From Actinomycetes bacterium (lineage in GTDB: Bacteria > Actinomycetota > Acidimicrobiia > Acidimicrobiales > JAMCPL01), in contig JAKBVZ010000003.1 in NCBI GenBank assembly GCA_021841005.1, positions 1-39,413 on the forward strand: 39,413 bases of DNA, in the 5' to 3' direction. Each line of letters starts with the position of its first letter. Position 1 is the stretch's first letter. The position numbers and the translations under genes were made by a program. A model generated the notes under the pieces. It worked only from the letters and a program-made list of their open reading frames with translations, had not been told where the DNA came from and did no database searches. This document shows positions 35,001 to 39,413 of this stretch, piece after piece.

Positions 35001-35054
35001 TGATAGGTCTGATAGGTCTGATAGGTCTGATAGGTCTGATAGGTCTGATAGGTC
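35001..35054. repeat. 9-bp minisatellite, 6 copies (TGATAGGTC)
   Basis: Six exact copies of TGATAGGTC run from 35001 to 35054 in the gap before trmI. Both this array and the one at 33644 have a 9-base unit but unrelated sequence. Confidence 0.97.
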
Positions 35055-35167
35055 TGTAGCAGGTGTGGAGTTTGATCCGATGGGCATGCATCTTCTTCGG
35101 CTATCATGGCGTATCACAGTGCCTGAATGCAGTTCTGGTATATACCAGCACGCGGTGAGCATGCCTG

Positions 35168-36118
35168 ATGAGCGATGATCCCATGGATTCCGGCAAGGAG
35201 GACAAGGAGGAAACGGCATCGTGCTCGGAGTGGTCGCAAATGAACGAGAGTCAGTGCCAGACTGTCGCCTCGCCCACCTCGCCTCGCCTCTCTGGCTCAG
35301 AGTCCCCATCCGCAGGGCCGCTTACCGCCGGTGAGGATGTCATATTTTATGATGCCAAGGGGCGCAGGCATCTGGTAACTCTTCGTGAGGGCGGCCGCTA
35401 CCATATGCATGATGGCGTTATCGATCATGCAGATGTGATAGGAAACGTAGAGGGTGCGATCCTGGGAACTTCCAAAGGGTTGGATGTGGCCGTTGTGAGG
35501 CCAACGTTGGCTGAACGCATATTCGAGATGCCCCGTGGCGCTCAGGTCATATACCCGAAGGATATCGGTTCCATACTGATCCAGGCAGACATAGGGCCGG
35601 GGATGTCGGTATTGGAGGCCGGTGTGGGTTCTGGCGCCCTGTCCATGGCGTTGCTGAGGGCCGGTGCAATCGTGCATGGTTACGAGCTGAGGGACGACTT
35701 TGCCTCTCGTGCAACTGCCAACGTGGAGCGGGGCATCGGGACCTTGGAACGCTATAGAGTTGAGATGCGTGATGTGTATGAGGGGATTGACCTGGTGGAT
35801 CTTGATCGTATCCTGCTGGACCTCCCGGAGCCATGGAGGGTAGTCATCCATGCGGAGCAGGCATTGAAGCCAGGAGGCATACTGTTGGCTTATCTCCCGT
35901 CCATCGACCAGGTCATGCATCTCCGCCAGGCGCTTTCAGCGAGTAGGTTCGGACTGGTTTCAACTTATGAAGTGTTGCAGCGAAGCTGGTATATCGAAGA
36001 TCGGTCAGTCCGTCCAGATCATCGCATGGTTGCCCACACGGGATTCATCACTACGGCCCGCCTGCTCGATTCAAATCACCACAAGTTCAAGCATCTAACC
36101 CTAAGTCCTGGCAGGTGA
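35168..36118 (+). CDS. trmI: tRNA (adenine-58-N1) methyltransferase TrmI
   Basis: A 316-residue SAM-dependent enzyme that methylates A58 in the T-loop of tRNAs, working as a tetramer. After a low-complexity Ser/Glu-rich start (1-50) come the N-terminal beta domain (RRHLVTLREGGRYHMHDG), PTLAERIFEMPRGAQVIYPKD (112-132), the SAM loop VLEAGVGSGALS (148-159) and the catalytic Asp218 in LLDLPEPW. The extended N-terminus is unusual. In actinobacteria the gene often lies near the proteasome genes; here it is followed by two fatty-acid genes. The start at 35168 has no strong ribosome site, and an N-terminal shortening is possible. Confidence 0.93.
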   Translation: MSDDPMDSGKEDKEETASCSEWSQMNESQCQTVASPTSPRLSGSESPSAGPLTAGEDVIFYDAKGRRHLVTLREGGRYHMHDGVIDHADVIGNVEGAILGTSKGLDVAVVRPTLAERIFEMPRGAQVIYPKDIGSILIQADIGPGMSVLEAGVGSGALSMALLRAGAIVHGYELRDDFASRATANVERGIGTLERYRVEMRDVYEGIDLVDLDRILLDLPEPWRVVIHAEQALKPGGILLAYLPSIDQVMHLRQALSASRFGLVSTYEVLQRSWYIEDRSVRPDHRMVAHTGFITTARLLDSNHHKFKHLTLSPGR

Positions 36119-36410
36119 GGGGCGAGTTGCCGCGGCCTGCGGACGAGTTTGGCACGCTGGCCAGACCAGCCTGCAGCCAGACCTTTTTGCAACCTCTGCC
36201 TTTCGACCGTAGTATTGACGTTATGGCAACTATGGCAACTGGTATGCAGAGTACGAAGCTTATGATTTTCGATTCTCGTGCTGGTATGCCTAACGGTCCT
36301 GCCGGCATAGCGCCTAACCGTAACGGCGGGCACACGGGTGATGTCGGTGGGTGGCGCCGGTGGATTGGATACGTGTCGATGTGTAATACGTTCAAAGGAG
36401 GTGTGCACTG
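36119..36410. other. Gap between trmI and the 3-hydroxyacyl-CoA dehydrogenase gene
   Basis: Two hundred and ninety-two bases. A weak 5-bp hairpin (GCTGG..CCAGC, 36156-36170) with a T-run at 36183-36187 could end the trmI message. ATGGCAACT is tandemly doubled near 36223. AAAGGAGGTG, an almost perfect ribosome site, lies 6 bases before the ATG at 36411, which suggests strong translation of the following gene. No gene is seen in the gap. Confidence 0.45.
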
Positions 36411-37298
36411 ATGGATGTAACAGGCCAGCCCGCCGGCGACGTTCTCCAGCCTGCCGGCGTTGTCGGTTGCGGTCTCATGGGTTCAGGCATTGCCGAGGTG
36501 TGTGCCCGTGCTGGTATGCAGGTAGTCGTTACGGAGAAAGATCAGCCATCTCTCGATGCAGGCAGGCGGCGTATCGACACATCGTTGTCAAGGGCGGTAC
36601 GAGCAGGCAAGGTTTCCGAGGAGCAGAGAGACGAAGTACTTGGCCTGATCCATTTCACTACGTCTTTCGAGGAACTCAAGTACTGCAGGATCACTATCGA
36701 GGCGGTTGTCGAGGCCGAGAGCGAGAAGGAACGTGTCTTTGCCATACTGGACAAGGTGGTGGATGCGCCGGACGCGATCCTGGCATCCAACACCAGCTCG
36801 ATTCCCATAATGAAGCTGGCTATGGCCACTGGCCGTCCGGAGTATGTGGTCGGGATGCACTTTTTCAATCCTGTTCCTATCCTTAAGCTGGTCGAACTGG
36901 TGCCGTCGCTCTTGACGAGCCAGGAGACAGTCAAGCGTGCAGAGGCTTTCGCTGCCGGAGTATTGAACAAGCGGGTCATCCTGTGCAAGGACAGGGCAGG
37001 CTTTGTCGTCAATGCGCTATTGATTCCCTATATCCTGTCTGCCGTCAGGATGATGGAGTCAGGTTTTGCTTCAGCTGAGGACATAGATGCGGGGATGGTC
37101 GAAGGCTGCGCTCATCCCATGGGGCCGCTGGCTCTTGCAGACCTGATCGGGCTGGATACCACTATGGCTGTGGCAGGGTCGCTCTACGAAGAGTTCAAGG
37201 AGCCGCTGTATGCCCCATCCCCACTCCTGTCGCGGATGGTCGAGGCCGGTTTGCTGGGCCGTAAAACAGGTCGAGGTTTCTATGATTACGCTAAATGA
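36411..37298 (+). CDS. 3-hydroxybutyryl-CoA / 3-hydroxyacyl-CoA dehydrogenase
   Basis: A 295-residue NAD(P)-dependent enzyme of the Hbd/FadB2 family, converting 3-hydroxyacyl-CoA to 3-oxoacyl-CoA or the reverse. VVGCGLMGSGIAE (17-29) binds the cofactor, ASNTSS (125-130) and GMHFFNPVPILKLVE (148-162) form the active site with His150 and Glu162. The C-terminal MGPLALADLIGLDT is also typical. It starts after a near-perfect ribosome site and ends 19 bases before the acyl-CoA dehydrogenase start, so the two form an operon. Beta-oxidation or butanoyl-CoA metabolism is likely; the chain length is unknown. Confidence 0.93.
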   Translation: MDVTGQPAGDVLQPAGVVGCGLMGSGIAEVCARAGMQVVVTEKDQPSLDAGRRRIDTSLSRAVRAGKVSEEQRDEVLGLIHFTTSFEELKYCRITIEAVVEAESEKERVFAILDKVVDAPDAILASNTSSIPIMKLAMATGRPEYVVGMHFFNPVPILKLVELVPSLLTSQETVKRAEAFAAGVLNKRVILCKDRAGFVVNALLIPYILSAVRMMESGFASAEDIDAGMVEGCAHPMGPLALADLIGLDTTMAVAGSLYEEFKEPLYAPSPLLSRMVEAGLLGRKTGRGFYDYAK

Positions 37299-37317
37299 TT
37301 TGTAAGGAAGTTTGAAG

Positions 37318-38463
37318 ATGCTGAGCGAAGAGCAGAGAGAGCTGAGAAAGGTGGTACGCCGCTGGGCCGAGGCGGACGTGGCTCCGTATGCCGCGGAGGT
37401 CGATAGGGATGCGCGATTTCCAAAAGAGGCATTCAAGTCATTCGTCGACAATGGATGGGTCAAGTTGCAGTACCCGTCCGAGTATGGAGGCGATGGGGCG
37501 GACGCAGTGTCGACCGCCATATTCGTTGAGGAGATCGCAAGGGTATGTGCCAGTTCCAGCCTGGTTGCCATGATCTCGAAGCTAGGATGCATACCTCTGA
37601 TTTACTGGGGGTCCGAAGACCTCAAGCGCAAGTATCTTCCGCTGGTGGCAACAGGCCGGATGCAGGCAAGCTACTGCCTTTCGGAGACAGGGGCCGGGTC
37701 GGATGTGGCCTCGATGAAGACTCGGGCGATCCGAGATGGTGATACGTACGTGCTCAAGGGAGCCAAGCATTGGATCACCAACGCCGGCATGTCGGACATT
37801 TACACAGTGTTTGCCAAGACTGATCCGGATGCCGGCAGTAAGGGTGTTTCATGCTTTGTCGTAGAACGAGACTGGGGAGTGAAGGTAGGCAAGCTGGAGG
37901 ACAAGCTGGGGGTAAGGGGTAGTCCTACCGGCGAGGTGTTGCTCGATGAGGTGCGAGTTCCCGCTGCCAATCGTATTGGTGAAGAAGGGCAGGGATTTGC
38001 AATTGCCATGGGAACGCTCAACCGCAGCAGGCCTGGCATCGGTGCTCAAGCGGTAGGCATAGCGCAGGGAGCCATAGATGCAGCTTTGGGGTACGTGAAG
38101 CAGAGGGAGCAGTTTGGTAGGCCGATCGGTGATTTCCAGGGCGTGCGTTTCATGCTGGCGGACATGGCAATGAGGAACGAGGCGGCCAGGAGCCTGGTAT
38201 ATAGGGCGCACGAGGTAATCGACGCAGGAGATCCTTACGGGGAACTCCCGATGATGGGGGCCATGGCCAAGTGCGTCGCTGCGGACACGGCTATGGCTGT
38301 AACCGTGGATGCGGTGCAACTGTTTGGCGGCTATGGATATACGAAGGACTTTCCGGTCGAGCGATACATGCGTGACGCCAAGATCACGCAGATTTACGAG
38401 GGGACCAACCAGATACAGAGAGTGGTGATCTCAAAACAGCTGCTGGATGGCTGGTTGGCCTGA
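37318..38463 (+). CDS. Acyl-CoA dehydrogenase, short-chain type
   Basis: A 381-residue FAD enzyme that oxidises an acyl-CoA to the 2-enoyl-CoA. SYCLSETGAGSDVASMKT and HWITNAGMSD are FAD-site motifs, QREQFGRPIGDFQ and QLFGGYGYTKDFPVERYMRD lie in the C-terminal domain, and the catalytic base is Glu361 in YEGTNQIQR, the position used in short- and medium-chain enzymes. The ATG at 37318 has AAGGAAG upstream; a TTG two codons earlier is possible. It is co-transcribed with the 3-hydroxyacyl-CoA dehydrogenase. The electron-transfer flavoprotein partner and the thiolase are not in the window. Confidence 0.94.
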   Translation: MLSEEQRELRKVVRRWAEADVAPYAAEVDRDARFPKEAFKSFVDNGWVKLQYPSEYGGDGADAVSTAIFVEEIARVCASSSLVAMISKLGCIPLIYWGSEDLKRKYLPLVATGRMQASYCLSETGAGSDVASMKTRAIRDGDTYVLKGAKHWITNAGMSDIYTVFAKTDPDAGSKGVSCFVVERDWGVKVGKLEDKLGVRGSPTGEVLLDEVRVPAANRIGEEGQGFAIAMGTLNRSRPGIGAQAVGIAQGAIDAALGYVKQREQFGRPIGDFQGVRFMLADMAMRNEAARSLVYRAHEVIDAGDPYGELPMMGAMAKCVAADTAMAVTVDAVQLFGGYGYTKDFPVERYMRDAKITQIYEGTNQIQRVVISKQLLDGWLA

Positions 38464-38677
38464 GGTCTCACCTCGCGATGTCTTACTGTGCGTTTTTAGC
38501 ATTTTGAGCGCGTTGGATGAGTGATGGCGTGTTTTCCAGCCAAGATGCAACGTATCGGGCGGTCGGTCACATTTTGCTCCGTCTGATCGTGCTGCATGAC
38601 GGTTGTACAACTGGTCGGTCAGCCCATGACGGGCCGAGTCGCCTTTGTTGCAGCCGGTTACACTGATACGACGAAAG

Positions 38678-39148
38678 ATGGCTAGTATCAATACGGTGAG
38701 CAATGTCGATGATAGTAATGAGGTGGTGGGCTATAACGGCAAGATGCCACTGGTGCTCTTTGTGTGCGTGCATAATGCGGGCAGGTCCCAGATGGCTGCA
38801 GCACTGCTTGCCAGACGTTCCAATGGGAAAGTGGATGTGCGTTCGGCCGGCTCTGCGCCTGCCGATGAAATCAATCCAGTAGCGGTGGAAGCGATGCGCG
38901 AAGTGGGAGTCGACATGTCTGCTGCCACGCCCAGGTTGCTGACCGATGCTGACGCTAAGGAAGCTGACGTGGTGATTACGATGGGCTGCGGCGACGCATG
39001 TCCGGTGTACCCAGGCAAGCGCTATATTAGCTGGGACGTGGAGGATCCATCAGGCAAGGATATCATTGCAGTACGACATATACGTGATCACATTGATACG
39101 TTGGTAGCAGGCCTACTCGAAGAGATTGTTGCAGGGAGTGTATTGTAA
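38678..39148 (+). CDS. arsC: Arsenate reductase, LMW-phosphatase-like type
   Basis: A 156-residue enzyme that reduces arsenate to arsenite. It has the CX5R phosphatase-like loop VCVHNAGRSQM with nucleophile Cys30 and Arg36, further cysteines at 104 and 108 in TMGCGDACP, and WDVEDPSGKD with the conserved Asp. The sequence resembles actinobacterial ArsC enzymes, which may use thioredoxin or mycothiol as reductant; which applies here is unknown. The ATG at 38678 is chosen; a longer TTG start (38645) and a shorter ATG (38744) are possible. No arsenite exporter or ArsR is seen next to it. Confidence 0.88.
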   Translation: MASINTVSNVDDSNEVVGYNGKMPLVLFVCVHNAGRSQMAAALLARRSNGKVDVRSAGSAPADEINPVAVEAMREVGVDMSAATPRLLTDADAKEADVVITMGCGDACPVYPGKRYISWDVEDPSGKDIIAVRHIRDHIDTLVAGLLEEIVAGSVL

Positions 39149-39273
39149 GCTGCACGTGTGTGGTTTCAGGCTGTACACTTCTTGAAATGTTCAAATGTTC
39201 TGGAATCTACTGGTTCTGCCGTTTATGTCCGGTACTTTGAGATTTCTTGATTGACTGGACAGAGAAGTCACAG

Positions 39274-39413
39274 TCAGGAGTACCAGCCCACCACGTCTAT
39301 GATCACGTTGGCCGTACTGGAAGTGTAGATCTCCATCTGTCCAGAAGAGTCGAGAGTGGACACGACCATGTTCGCCACGATCTGACCCTTTCCCCAATTG
39401 ACATTGGAGGTGG
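39274..39413 (-). CDS. 3' end of a surface protein with a 'VDVVGWY'-type repeat (partial)
   Basis: Reading inward from the right edge on the minus strand, the frame gives TSNVNWGKGQIVANMVVS, then STLDSSGQMEIYTSSTANVI, and ends IDVVGWYS before TGA at 39274-39276. This matches the recurring C-terminal repeat of actinobacterial secreted proteins (pattern S.LN...GQ..AN.V.V......V..Y...G..DVIVDV.GY). The 5' part lies outside the window, so the full product is unknown. It converges with arsC, and the 125 bases between them show nothing I can name. Confidence 0.75.
   Translation of the reverse strand, partial: TSNVNWGKGQIVANMVVSTLDSSGQMEIYTSSTANVIIDVVGWYS

Noticed and set aside
39191-39397. 68-residue minus-strand gene at the right end
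   Set aside because: It is in a different frame from the clear 3' end of a surface protein ending at 39274.

Overview
The window looks like a chromosomal segment of an actinobacterium of middling GC content. The lineage is suggested by an F420-synthesis FbiC (CofG/CofH fusion), a very long CtpI-type P-ATPase, an actinobacterial-type TrmI methyltransferase, a Holin-X-like membrane gene cluster and an ArsC of the actinobacterial CX5R type. Acidimicrobiia or a related deep group is possible, but the sequence alone does not settle it. No transposase, integrase, cas gene or CRISPR array was seen.

Layout. 1-1.5 kb: the end of an unknown gene coupled to a YCF48-like beta-propeller protein. 1.6-6.4 kb: a 1468-residue P-type ATPase and a small membrane protein, with a decayed tRNA-Asp-like 3' half at the end of the ATPase gene. 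6.7-8.7 kb: a class IV aminotransferase and a 2-hydroxyacid dehydrogenase. 8.8-17.2 kb (minus strand): beta-phosphoglucomutase, GH65 disaccharide phosphorylase, a Usp-like protein, a DUF4177-like protein, phosphoketolase and acetate kinase. 17.4-22.2 kb (plus strand): an unknown membrane protein, a TSUP exporter with a DUF1634 partner, a GntR regulator, a Yx(FWY)xxD lipoprotein and a small helical protein. 22.3-32.7 kb (minus strand): transketolase, transaldolase, 6-phosphogluconate dehydrogenase, G6P dehydrogenase, 6-phosphogluconolactonase, then FbiC and a LOG-family protein. 33-39.4 kb (plus strand): YceI, a broken thioesterase gene, three small Holin-X-cluster genes, TrmI, 3-hydroxyacyl-CoA dehydrogenase, acyl-CoA dehydrogenase and ArsC, ending with the 3' end of a surface protein on the minus strand.

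How the genes work together. The two minus-strand blocks form one route. A disaccharide is cleaved with phosphate to beta-glucose-1-phosphate (GH65) and isomerised to G6P (PgmB). G6P is oxidised to ribulose-5-phosphate (Zwf, Pgl, Gnd) and rearranged by transketolase and transaldolase. Phosphoketolase then splits the product to acetyl phosphate, which acetate kinase turns into ATP and acetate.

The most unusual signal is structural. At four unrelated places (15.3, 20.0, 21.8 and 33.8 kb) a stretch of about 36 bp is directly repeated around a unique filler of about 36 bp, with repeat-to-repeat offsets of 72, 71, 72 and 72 bp. The repeated sequences differ between loci. At 33.8 kb the filler interrupts a thioesterase reading frame with two stops, so there the event reads as insertion of new DNA with duplication of the site. 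This geometry resembles off-target CRISPR spacer integration, though other mechanisms are possible. Nine-base tandem repeats also occur between genes.
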